From NCBI GenBank assembly GCA_028281235.1, contig JANQKG010000054.1, positions 1 through 37,282 on the forward strand: DNA of 37,282 nt, given 5' to 3'. Source of the DNA: Afifellaceae bacterium. GTDB taxonomy: Bacteria; Pseudomonadota; Alphaproteobacteria; Rhizobiales; Afifellaceae. This document shows positions 28,144 to 36,960 of this stretch, piece after piece (position 1 is the first letter of the stretch; the number at the start of each line of letters is the position of its first letter). The notes beneath the pieces were generated by a model. The model was not told where the DNA came from and did no database searches. It saw nothing but the letters and a program-made list of their open reading frames with translations. The translations under genes were made by a program, and so were the position numbers.

Positions 28144-29091
28144 TTAGGCGCGTGGATGAGCCTTTCGATAGACGTCGAGCAGCCGCTCCGAATCGACTTT
28201 CGTATAGATCTGCGTCGTCGACAGGCTGGCGTGGCCGAGGAGCTCCTGAATGGTTCTGAGGTCGCCGCCGCGGCCGAGAAGGTGCGTTGCGAAGGAATGG
28301 CGCAGCGCATGCGGCGTGGCGCTCGGCTCTAGCCCCAGCGCGCTGCGCAAGCGCTCGGTCGTCTTCTGCACCATGCGCGGCGACAGCGGCCCGCCGCGCG
28401 CACCGCGAAACAGCGGCTCGTCCGGCTCCAGCGCGAACGGGCAGCTACCCAAGTAAGCCTCCACCGCCTGACGCACCGCCGGCAGCACGGGGACGACGCG
28501 CTCCCGCCCGCCCTTGCCGACGACGCGGATGATGTCCTGCGCACCGGTGGGCGCCGCCTCGGCTGTAAGGCTCAACGCCTCGGAGATACGCAGGCCGCAG
28601 CCATAGAGCAGCATGAGGATCGCCACGTCGCGCGCCGCAATCCACGGCTCCTCCGCCATCGCATCCGCCGTCTCGACCAAAGATCGGCTGTCGTCGACGC
28701 TGAGCGCCTTGGGCAGGCTCTTCGGCTGCTTCGGCGGGCGCACGCTCGCGAAAGCCGTGGTGGCGGCAAGCCCGCGCTTCTCTGAGAAGCGGGCGAACGA
28801 GCGCAGCGCCGCAATCTGGCGGCCAAGCGTGCGTGGCCCCGCGCCATCGCGTCGCCTTTGCGCCATGAAGGCACGCACATCCGCCGGCCGCAGCGCCGAG
28901 ATGTCGCCGAGCCCCGGCGGTTCGCCGACATGATCTGTGAGGAACCGGAAGAACTGCTCCAGATCGCGGCCATAGGCCTCAAGCGTCCGCGCCGCGAGCC
29001 GCCGCTCGTTGGCGAGGTGCTCCCGCCAATCCAGCGCCGCCTGGCGCAGTGACGGGCGGGCAGTGATCAGAAGTCGCTCTGCGCTATTCAT
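28144..29091 (-). CDS. xerC: Tyrosine recombinase XerC
   Basis: Site-specific recombinase that with XerD resolves chromosome dimers at dif. The N-terminal SAM-like core-binding domain (about 15-110) is followed by the catalytic domain with all six active residues: Arg168 (CGLRIS), Lys193 (GKGGRER), His261 and Arg264 (HALRHSFATH), His287 (LLGHASLSTT) and nucleophile Tyr296 (QIYTKV). Length 315 is normal. It is a chromosomal Xer protein rather than a phage integrase, judged by its size and by lying near priA. Confidence 0.92.
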   Translation of the reverse strand: MNSAERLLITARPSLRQAALDWREHLANERRLAARTLEAYGRDLEQFFRFLTDHVGEPPGLGDISALRPADVRAFMAQRRRDGAGPRTLGRQIAALRSFARFSEKRGLAATTAFASVRPPKQPKSLPKALSVDDSRSLVETADAMAEEPWIAARDVAILMLLYGCGLRISEALSLTAEAAPTGAQDIIRVVGKGGRERVVPVLPAVRQAVEAYLGSCPFALEPDEPLFRGARGGPLSPRMVQKTTERLRSALGLEPSATPHALRHSFATHLLGRGGDLRTIQELLGHASLSTTQIYTKVDSERLLDVYRKAHPRA

Positions 29092-29230
29092 TTTGCCTCA
29101 TTTAGACGGATCATCAGCGCGTCACGGTTTAGAATTGGTGACGATCAGCAAAGACCGGCGCCTGAGCCGCTGCTTTTCCTGCCTGGCCGATGGGTCGAGT
29201 GCAGTGCGATAGGAGAGGTGGGAGGTTCGC

Positions 29231-30571
29231 ATGGGAGCCGTGCTCCTGTCGGTCATGGCGCTGATCTCCAGCGTGACCATCCTGCTTGCCGGCAACAGCC
29301 TGCAATTCGTCATCCTTGGGCTGCGTGCTGAATCCGCCGGTCTCTCCGTCTCCGTCGTCGGTGCGATGACGGCGACGTATTATACCGGCTACGCGCTCGG
29401 CACCTTCACCGTGCCGCAGCTCGTGGAGCGGATCGGCCATATCCGCGCCTTTGCCGCGGTCTCCGCCATCATCTCAGCGCTTGTCCTGGCGCATGGTCTT
29501 TGGGTCGACGCCTACTTCTGGATTGCCCTCAGATTCGTCGCTGGCCTGTGCTTCGCCTGCCTGGCGACCGTCACGGAAAGCTGGCTGAACGCCAAATCGA
29601 CCCGCGATGTGCGTGGGCAGGTTCTGGCGATCGCAAGCGTTGCGGCGATCGGCGGCTACGCCGTGGGTCCGCTCTTCGCCACGCTCGGCGAGATCGACGG
29701 CTTGGCGCTCTTCGCCGTGGCGTCGATCCTCATGTCGGTGGCGCTGGTGCCGGTCGCGCTGACGCGCTTCAGCGCGCCGGTCGTCTCCGGCCTGGCGTCC
29801 AGTGCTGAGAGCTACTCGCTCAGGCGCCTCTACCGCGAGACGCCATTCGGGGCGGTCGTCTGCCTGGGCACCGGGCTTTTGCAAGGTGCATTTCTTGGTC
29901 TTGGCTCGGTGTTCGGCGCGCAGGCCGGCCTGTCGGTCTCAGGGGTTTCGCTGTTCATGACCGGCGCGCTCGTCGCCGGCGCCGCCATCCAATACCCGCT
30001 CGGCTGGCTGTCGGATCGCATGGACCGGCGCGTGGTGGTCGCCGCCGCGGCACTGGCGCTGGCTGTCGGTTGCGCCGCCGAGGTGCTGATGCTCGCCTGG
30101 CTGGGGCCGCTCGTCTCGGTGCTCGCTTTCGGCGCGGTGCTGGCCGGCTTCGCGGCGATGCCGCTTTATTCCGTGGTCATCGCGCATGTGAACGATCGCC
30201 TGCCGGAGACCTCCATCGTACCTGCCGCCGCGGCGCTGATCCTGTCCTTCTCAATTGGATCGGCGCTCGCCGGTCCGATCGCCTCCGCCGCCATGGGCCG
30301 CTTCGGGCCGTCCGGCCTCTTCGCGTTCATGGCCGCGGCGCTGGCGGGCATCGGCTTGTTCGCCCTCTTGCGCGTGGCGCTGAAGGAGGCAGCGGAGACC
30401 GCGACCCAGGAGGAGGGCGTGTTCGCCGCAAGCGCCGCCATGGTGCCGCAGGACACGACATTCGATGCCGATCAATTCGCCTTCGACTTTGAGGCGGAGG
30501 TCGACGCGGCCCCGGCTGCTGCAGCGCACGAGTCGGCCTCTGATGTTTCAGGGCACTCCCGAGTCGGCTAA
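29231..30571 (+). CDS. MFS transporter, YcaD-like
   Basis: A 446-residue inner-membrane transporter of the major facilitator superfamily with about twelve helices. The region LISSVTILLAGNSLQFVILG opens helix 1, TVPQLVERIGHIRAFA is the loop 2-3 motif, and YPLGWLSDRMDRRVVV the equivalent after helix 8. Residues ~385-446 form an unusually long acidic soluble tail (FDADQFAFDFEAEVDAAP). The substrate is unknown. It is divergent from xerC and ends nine bases before priA, so it may drive priA transcription. Confidence 0.87.
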   Translation: MGAVLLSVMALISSVTILLAGNSLQFVILGLRAESAGLSVSVVGAMTATYYTGYALGTFTVPQLVERIGHIRAFAAVSAIISALVLAHGLWVDAYFWIALRFVAGLCFACLATVTESWLNAKSTRDVRGQVLAIASVAAIGGYAVGPLFATLGEIDGLALFAVASILMSVALVPVALTRFSAPVVSGLASSAESYSLRRLYRETPFGAVVCLGTGLLQGAFLGLGSVFGAQAGLSVSGVSLFMTGALVAGAAIQYPLGWLSDRMDRRVVVAAAALALAVGCAAEVLMLAWLGPLVSVLAFGAVLAGFAAMPLYSVVIAHVNDRLPETSIVPAAAALILSFSIGSALAGPIASAAMGRFGPSGLFAFMAAALAGIGLFALLRVALKEAAETATQEEGVFAASAAMVPQDTTFDADQFAFDFEAEVDAAPAAAAHESASDVSGHSRVG

Positions 30572-30580
30572 ATCCGCAGC

Positions 30581-32743
30581 GTGAGCGGCACACACCTTGT
30601 CTCCGTCCTGATCCCGGTCGCCGTCGACCGGCCGTATTCTTACGCCTCAGATCGCCCGCTTGCACCGGGGGCCTTGGTCACCGTGCCGCTCGGCACGCGC
30701 GTCACGTTGGGCGCTGTTTGGCCAGGCAAGCCGGACGATGTGCCGGCGAAGAAGCTGCGCGAGATCGACACGATCTACGATGCGCCGCCGCTTCCTGAGG
30801 CGCTGATCAAGTTCGTGGATTGGATGGCGGATTACACGCTCAGCCCCCGCGGCATGGTGCTGCGCATGGTGCTCCGCGCCCCCGACGCGCTCTTGCCGGA
30901 GAAGCCGATCGTCGGCGTACGCCTGGCCGGTCCGCCGCCTGAGCGCCTGACGGCCGCGCGGCGGCGCGTGCTCGATGTGGCCGGCGACGGCCTCGCCTGG
31001 TCGAAATCGGGTTTGGCGGGCGCGGCCGGCGTGTCGCCGGGCGTTGTCGACGGCCTCCTGTCGCACGGCACGCTGGAACTGGTGGCCATGCCGCCCAAGC
31101 CGATCGCCGCCGATCTCGATCCGGAACACCAGCGCCCAGACCTGTCGCCCGCACAGGAAGCGGCAGCGGAGACGCTCCGCGATGCCGCGCGCGGCGCATT
31201 TCATGTCTCGCTGCTCGATGGCGTCACCGGGTCCGGCAAGACGGAGGTCTATTTCGAGGCTGTCGCCGAAACCCTCAAGCGCGGCAAGCAGGCGCTGATC
31301 CTTCTGCCGGAGATCGCATTGACCGGCGCGTTTCTGGACCGCTTCGCCGCGCGCTTCGGCTCGCGGCCGGCCGAGTGGCACTCAGAGGTCGGCGCGCGCA
31401 CGCGCGAACGCGTCTGGCGCGCCGTGGCCAATGGCGAGGTGAGGGCGGTCGTCGGCGCGCGCTCGGCGCTTTTTCTGCCCTATCCCGATCTCGGCCTGAT
31501 CGTCGTCGACGAGGAGCACGACCCTGCCTACAAGCAGGAAGACGGTGTCGCTTATCACGCCCGCGACATGGCCGTGGTGCGCGGCAGTCTGTCGGGATTC
31601 CCGATCGTGCTCTCCTCCGCCACGCCCTCGGTAGAAAGTCGCGTCAACGCTGATCGCGGGCGCTACGATCATGTGCTTCTGCCTGCACGCTATGGCGTGG
31701 CGCAGAAACCTGAGATTACTGCAATCGACCTGCGCGCCCATCCGCCCGATCGGCAGTGCTGGCTGTCTCCGCCGCTTGCCACGGCGATTGCGGAGACCAT
31801 CGCGCACGGCGAGCAGGCGCTGCTTTTTCTCAACCGCCGCGGCTATGCGCCGCTCACGCTCTGCCGCACCTGCGGCCATCGCATGGCGTGCCCGTATTGC
31901 TCTGCCTGGCTTGTGGAGCACCGCTTCCGCAAGCTTCTGGTGTGCCACCATTGCGGCCATGAGGAGCGGCGACCCGATATCTGTCCAAGCTGCGACGCGG
32001 AGGAGAGTTTGGTCGCCTGCGGGCCGGGCGTGGAGCGGCTTCAGGAGGAGGTGCTGGAGCGCTTCCCTGAGGCGCGTACGCTGGTCATGTCGAGCGACAT
32101 GCCCGGCGGCGTGGAGCGGCTCCGCGCAGAGCTTCGCGCCATTGCCGAGGGCGAGGTCGATATCGTCATCGGCACGCAGCTTGTCGCCAAGGGGCACAAC
32201 TTTCCGGGCCTGGCGCTGGTCGGCGTGGTCGACGCCGATCTCGGCCTGGCGCATGGCGATCCGCGCGCCGCAGAACGCACATGGCAGCTTCTCACACAAG
32301 TTACAGGCCGGGCCGGGCGCTCCGGCCAGTTGAGCAAAGGACTCCTTCAGACGCATTCGCCCGACCACCCGGTCGTGCAGGCGTTGGTCTCCGGCGACAG
32401 GGAAGCGTTCTACGCCACCGAAATCGAGACACGTCGGCGTGGCGCGCTGCCGCCCTTCGGCCGGCTTGCCTCCATCATCGTCTCCGCCGCCGACCGGCTG
32501 AGCGCGGAAGCGCACGCGCGCGCTATGGCAATGGCCGCGCCGCTGGAGGAGGGGGTGCGGCTCCTCGGGCCGGCGGAAGCGCCGTTTGCGGTGCTGCGCG
32601 GCCGCCACCGCTTTCGACTTCTGGCGCAGGCGCAGAAGGCCGGCACGCTGCACGACTGGCTGCGCGTTTGGCTCGCCAGAGCGCCGAAGACGCGCGGCAG
32701 CGTGCGCGTGGCGATCGACATCGACCCGATGAGCTTTTTGTAG
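30581..32743 (+). CDS. priA: Primosomal replication-restart helicase PriA
   Basis: A 3'-5' superfamily 2 helicase that reloads the replisome at stalled forks. An N-terminal DNA-binding domain (LVSVLIPVAVDRPYSY) precedes Walker A GVTGSGKT (from residue 214) and the DEEHD box (from 310). Paired zinc motifs begin at Cys428 (CRTCGHRMACPYC) and continue with CHHCGHEERRPDICPSC. GTQLVAKGHNFPG and VTGRAGRSG are helicase motifs V and VI. Length 720 is typical. The start is GTG 30581 with a weak ribosome site, just after the MFS gene. Confidence 0.95.
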   Translation: MSGTHLVSVLIPVAVDRPYSYASDRPLAPGALVTVPLGTRVTLGAVWPGKPDDVPAKKLREIDTIYDAPPLPEALIKFVDWMADYTLSPRGMVLRMVLRAPDALLPEKPIVGVRLAGPPPERLTAARRRVLDVAGDGLAWSKSGLAGAAGVSPGVVDGLLSHGTLELVAMPPKPIAADLDPEHQRPDLSPAQEAAAETLRDAARGAFHVSLLDGVTGSGKTEVYFEAVAETLKRGKQALILLPEIALTGAFLDRFAARFGSRPAEWHSEVGARTRERVWRAVANGEVRAVVGARSALFLPYPDLGLIVVDEEHDPAYKQEDGVAYHARDMAVVRGSLSGFPIVLSSATPSVESRVNADRGRYDHVLLPARYGVAQKPEITAIDLRAHPPDRQCWLSPPLATAIAETIAHGEQALLFLNRRGYAPLTLCRTCGHRMACPYCSAWLVEHRFRKLLVCHHCGHEERRPDICPSCDAEESLVACGPGVERLQEEVLERFPEARTLVMSSDMPGGVERLRAELRAIAEGEVDIVIGTQLVAKGHNFPGLALVGVVDADLGLAHGDPRAAERTWQLLTQVTGRAGRSGQLSKGLLQTHSPDHPVVQALVSGDREAFYATEIETRRRGALPPFGRLASIIVSAADRLSAEAHARAMAMAAPLEEGVRLLGPAEAPFAVLRGRHRFRLLAQAQKAGTLHDWLRVWLARAPKTRGSVRVAIDIDPMSFL

Positions 32744-32779
32744 CGATAATGCAGCACTTTGCAGGGGCGAAGCGCCACT

Positions 32780-33013
32780 CTATTCCGAGCGCTTCATCTT
32801 CTTGCGGAACGCGCTATAGGCCTCGAGTTGCTCGTCGTTGAGCATGTAAAGGTCGGATGTCGGGTCCGGCGCCGGGCGCGGCACGGGCGGATAGCCCATC
32901 AACTGGTCCAGAAACGCGCGTTCCTGCAGGAATCGCTTCTTCCCGCGCAGCCGCACGTCCCAGTGGGCACCCTCATGGTAGATCGTGAGCTTGTAGACTT
33001 TGCGCTGCGACAT
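32780..33013 (-). CDS. 77-residue tandem paralogue, putative immunity protein (copy 1)
   Basis: The copy furthest from the toxin, starting MSQRKVYKLTIYHEGAHWDV, with RLRGKKRFLQERAFLDQL, the Pro-rich PPVPRPAPDP, and the C-terminal LNDEQLEAYSAFRKKMKRS. It shares most residues with copies 2 and 3 but has MSQR instead of MPPP at the start and ends in Glu. I recognise no family. Small size, acidic/basic patches and position directly behind a probable ribonuclease toxin suggest an immunity role by inference. It converges on priA with a gap of 36 bases. Confidence 0.65.
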   Translation of the reverse strand: MSQRKVYKLTIYHEGAHWDVRLRGKKRFLQERAFLDQLMGYPPVPRPAPDPTSDLYMLNDEQLEAYSAFRKKMKRSE

Positions 33014-33143
33014 GTTTCTACCTGATCGCAAGATTGTCGACCCCTCCGCGGCGAGGGTACCTTGCGCCTTGACAATGGGCAGCTCGACGGCTGACTGAAG
33101 CCACCGCCCTTTCGCGAGCAGAGGTGCGACGCCCGCTGCTCGA

Positions 33144-33377
33144 TTATGCGGAGCGCTTAATCTTCTTGCGAAACTCAATATACGCATCGAGTTGCTCATC
33201 GCTGAGCATGTAGTAATCGGATGTCGGGTCCGGCGCCGGGCGCGGCACGGGCGGATAGCCCACCAACTGGTCCAGAAACGCGCGCTCCTGCAGGAACCGC
33301 TTCTTCCCGCGTAGCCGCACGTCCCAGTGGACGCCGTAATGGTCGATCGTGAGTTTGTAGACTTTGGGCGGTGGCAT
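33144..33377 (-). CDS. 77-residue tandem paralogue, putative immunity protein (copy 2)
   Basis: The middle copy, 77 residues from ATG 33377: MPPPKVYKLTIDHYGVHWDV, then the same GKKRFLQERAFLDQLVGYPP block as copy 1 and a C-terminus DEQLDAYIEFRKKIKRSA that has diverged (IEF and KKI for SAF and KKM). Start and leader (GGTAGAAGAC before the ATG) are identical to copy 3. Divergence is mostly by substitution with the frame kept, which points to selection for protein function. No family is recognised. Confidence 0.65.
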   Translation of the reverse strand: MPPPKVYKLTIDHYGVHWDVRLRGKKRFLQERAFLDQLVGYPPVPRPAPDPTSDYYMLSDEQLDAYIEFRKKIKRSA

Positions 33378-33505
33378 GTCTTCTACCTGATCGGAAAGAT
33401 TGTCGACCCCTCCGGCGAGGGTACCTTGCACTTTGACAATCCACGGCTCGACGGCTGACTGGAGAAGCCACCGCCCTGCCGCGAGCAGAGGTGCGACGCC
33501 CTCGA

Positions 33506-33739
33506 TTAGGCGGAGCGCTTCATCTTCTTGCGGAACGCGCTATAGGCCTCGAGTTGCTCGTCGTTGAGCATGAAGTAATCCGTTGACGGATCCGGAACCG
33601 GGCGCTCCTTGGCCGGATTGCCGACCAGTTGGTGCAAGAATGTGCGCTCCTCCAAGAACCGCTTCTTCCCGCGCAGCCGCACGTCCCAGTGGACGCCGTC
33701 ATGGTCGATCGTGAGTTTGTAGACTTTGGGCGGTGGCAT
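33506..33739 (-). CDS. 77-residue tandem paralogue, putative immunity protein (copy 3, next to toxin)
   Basis: The copy directly behind the toxin gene, starting five bases after its stop, so the two are surely co-transcribed. MPPPKVYKLTIDHDGVHWDV and RLRGKKRFLEERTFLHQLVG are followed by a middle that differs from copies 1 and 2 (NPAKERPVPDPSTD for YPPVPRPAPDPTSD). The C-terminus equals copy 1 (SAFRKKMKRS). As the copy in the ancestral position it is the best candidate for the cognate immunity protein; the role is inferred from context only. Confidence 0.68.
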   Translation of the reverse strand: MPPPKVYKLTIDHDGVHWDVRLRGKKRFLEERTFLHQLVGNPAKERPVPDPSTDYFMLNDEQLEAYSAFRKKMKRSA

Positions 33740-33744
33740 GTCTT

Positions 33745-34389
33745 CTACCTGATCGGAAAGGCGGACTGAACACGAAAGCCTTTGCTGACGCGCGGATCGT
33801 AAACAAGCAAGACTCGAACACCAGAGGTCGACCGCATCACGGGCCGGGCGTGGAATGTCCGCAAGTAAGCCTCTTTGCCGGTGGCGGAACGAAACCGGAC
33901 ATTGATGATAATTGGCGATTCCTCGCCATTGGCCACGCGGGCAACCTGATCCGGGTTTCGCGCGAGTGCTGCATTGACCAGCCTTGTCGCCGCGTCCAGT
34001 GACAAAAAGGAGCCGACGGAGATTCCGTCAAAAAGGTCACCTCTTTCTATAGCTTTTCTTGCCTCGTCTTGCACCCGCGCTTTGAGGAAAGCATCGCTTT
34101 TGCCGACGTGGCGACTGATCGGATGGCCGCCGAGGCGTTCCTCTTCGCGCAAGTCGATTTGGTAGCCCTGAAGCCGGTCACCTTGCGCAAGGCGGACGCG
34201 CCCCTCTTGCTCTTCAACGCGCGTCCATTGCCCGCCATCGGGATTGCCGGCCGGCACCCGCGGCTGATTGGGATCAAAGCCAGCCTTCAGCGAACGCGTC
34301 AACGAGGCAAGGCTCGTCTCCAGTGCCGTAGCCGCCACGTGCCATCGAAAACGAAGCAGCTTTCCGCGGGTTTCGTGCAACGAGCTCAA
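33745..34389 (-). CDS. Probable RNase A-like bacterial toxin (CdiA-CT RNase A type)
   Basis: A 214-residue protein. Residues 1-37 are helical and basic. Residues 38-56 carry FDPNQPRVPAGNPDGGQWT, a linker I recall just before toxin domains and in phage-like proteins of alphaproteobacteria. The domain from ~87 to 214 resembles the bacterial RNase A-like toxins of CdiA C-termini: GGHPISRHVGKSDAFL with candidate catalytic His94, AATRLVNAALARNPDQVA, and the terminal strands VRVLLVYDP and GFRVQSAFP, where the family usually ends with a T-x-Y/F strand. Such toxins cleave RNA in target cells. There is no signal peptide or delivery domain. The start is TTG 34389 with AAGGG seven bases upstream, behind a TTGACA promoter. 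Three putative immunity genes follow. Confidence 0.68.
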   Translation of the reverse strand: MSSLHETRGKLLRFRWHVAATALETSLASLTRSLKAGFDPNQPRVPAGNPDGGQWTRVEEQEGRVRLAQGDRLQGYQIDLREEERLGGHPISRHVGKSDAFLKARVQDEARKAIERGDLFDGISVGSFLSLDAATRLVNAALARNPDQVARVANGEESPIIINVRFRSATGKEAYLRTFHARPVMRSTSGVRVLLVYDPRVSKGFRVQSAFPIR

Positions 34390-34420
34390 GTGCCGGCCCT
34401 TAGTTGTTTACCTAGGACAA

Positions 34421-34448
34421 TTCATAGGAATATATTCATACCTGTCAA
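34421..34448 (-). promoter_or_regulatory. Sigma-70-type promoter of the toxin-immunity operon
   Basis: On the minus strand a perfect TTGACA (34448-34443) is followed after 16 bases by TATGAA (34426-34421), giving a leader of about 25 bases to TTG 34389. The region 34405-34450 is distinctly AT-rich compared with its surroundings, in keeping with an acquired cassette carrying its own promoter. Confidence 0.6.
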
Positions 34449-34520
34449 GTGCTGCTCGGCATTCGTCTTGCTGTGAAACGGCCGACGCCAAGCCCACCAA
34501 AAACGCCGCGCTTCGCTATG

Positions 34521-34549
34521 TTGCGCCGCCAAAATCGCCATGCTATTCG
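34521..34549 (+). promoter_or_regulatory. Possible promoter of the atpHAG operon
   Basis: TTGCGC (34521-34526) and TATTCG (34544-34549) are separated by 17 bases, about 100 bases before atpH. Matches to the consensus are moderate. The leader also has a short hairpin, GCCCG/CGGGC, near 34611-34627. This is the only promoter-like pair I found before the ATP synthase genes. Confidence 0.3.
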
Positions 34550-34652
34550 ACCCTCGCTCGGCCCGGACCTGCTGGACCGCGCCCGCTGAGCTTTTGCCCC
34601 TAGCCGAGAGCCCGCCTCAAGACGGGCCTTCCGCAAGAGAAGAGACCTGCGC

Positions 34653-35212
34653 GTGGCGGATCAGACACCCCTCGTTTCCGGCGTTGCCGAACGCTACGCG
34701 TCAGCGCTTTTCGATCTGGCCCGAGAGGACTCCGCCGTAGCAGCCATCGAGGCGGAGCTTGAACAACTGGCGACGATGATCGCCGACAGCGCCGACCTGC
34801 GGCGGCTGATCGAAAGCCCGGTCTTCTCCGCGGAAGATCAGGAAAAGGCGATCGGCGCCATCGCCGACAAGGCCGGGATCACAGGCTTGACCGGCAACTT
34901 CCTGCGGCTTGCAGCGCGCAACCGCCGGCTCTTCATCCTGCCGGGCGTCATCCGCGCGTTTCGCGCCATGGCCGCTGCTGATCGCGGTGAGGTCAGCGCC
35001 GAGGTCACCTCCGCACACCCGCTGAGCGACGATCAGGTCGCTGCGCTCAAGGCGGCGCTGAAGGACAAGCTCGGCAAGGACGTTTCGCTCGCCGCCAAGG
35101 TCAATCCGGCGCTTCTCGGCGGGCTTGTGGTGAAGGTCGGCTCACGCATGGTCGATTCCTCGCTGCGCACCAGACTCATGACCGTTAAATCCCATCTCAA
35201 AGAGGTCGGCTG

Positions 35213-35213
<1 letters not shown>
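34653..35213 (+). CDS. atpH: F1F0 ATP synthase delta subunit
   Basis: Peripheral-stalk subunit joining F1 to F0. [17 protein letters not shown] is the N-terminal family signature, and the C-terminal [21 protein letters not shown] is the PROSITE-type delta motif. It is 186 residues, normal. The start is GTG 34653 with a weak AGAGA upstream. The stop overlaps the atpA start (TGATG), so the two are coupled. This begins the F1 operon, which in alphaproteobacteria is separate from the F0 genes. Confidence 0.95.
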
Positions 35214-36742
<1,529 letters not shown>

Positions 36743-36776
36743 GTCGCGCGACGGCGGAGGAAGCGGGTAAGGGCCC

Positions 36777-36960
36777 ATGCCAAGTCTCAAGGATCTCCGG
36801 CTCCGGATCGCCAGCGTCAGGTCGACGCAGAAGATCACCTCGGCCATGAAGATGGTCGCGGCGGCCAAGCTGCGCCGCGCCCAGGAGCATGTCGAGGCCG
36901 CCCGGCCCTATGCCGAGCGCATGGAGCGCATGCTCGGCTCCCTGGCCCATGATCGTCCGG
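36777..36960 (+). CDS. atpG: F1F0 ATP synthase gamma subunit, N-terminal fragment
   Basis: Start of the central-shaft subunit: [38 protein letters not shown] and [16 protein letters not shown] are typical. Only about 55-60 of ~290 codons are present. After roughly 36945-36960 the sequence no longer resembles AtpG and a different gene in another frame begins. The spacing from atpA (34 bases) is normal, so the left part is authentic. The truncation most likely reflects a misassembled contig end rather than a real deletion, because atpG is needed for ATP synthase. Confidence 0.9.

Larger units (their letters stand above)
32780..33760. repeat. Tandem triplication of a ~363-base unit
   Basis: Three direct copies of a unit made of the 77-codon gene plus its leader, with starts at 33013, 33377 and 33739 (spacing 364 and 362). 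The two spacers between copies (33014-33143 and 33378-33505) are themselves alike (GATTGTCGACCCCTCC, GAGGGTACCTTGC, GAGCAGAGGTGCGACGCC). Each leader begins with a copy of the last codons of the toxin gene (CTTTCCGATCAGGTAG on the minus strand), which shows how the unit was duplicated. Confidence 0.9.

Noticed and set aside
31382-32653. A 423-codon open frame antisense to priA
   Set aside because: A shadow of priA codon usage with no family resemblance.
32780-33760. CRISPR-like array
   Set aside because: The ~363-base direct repeats are protein-coding units with conserved reading frames, far too long and few for a CRISPR, and no cas genes are present.
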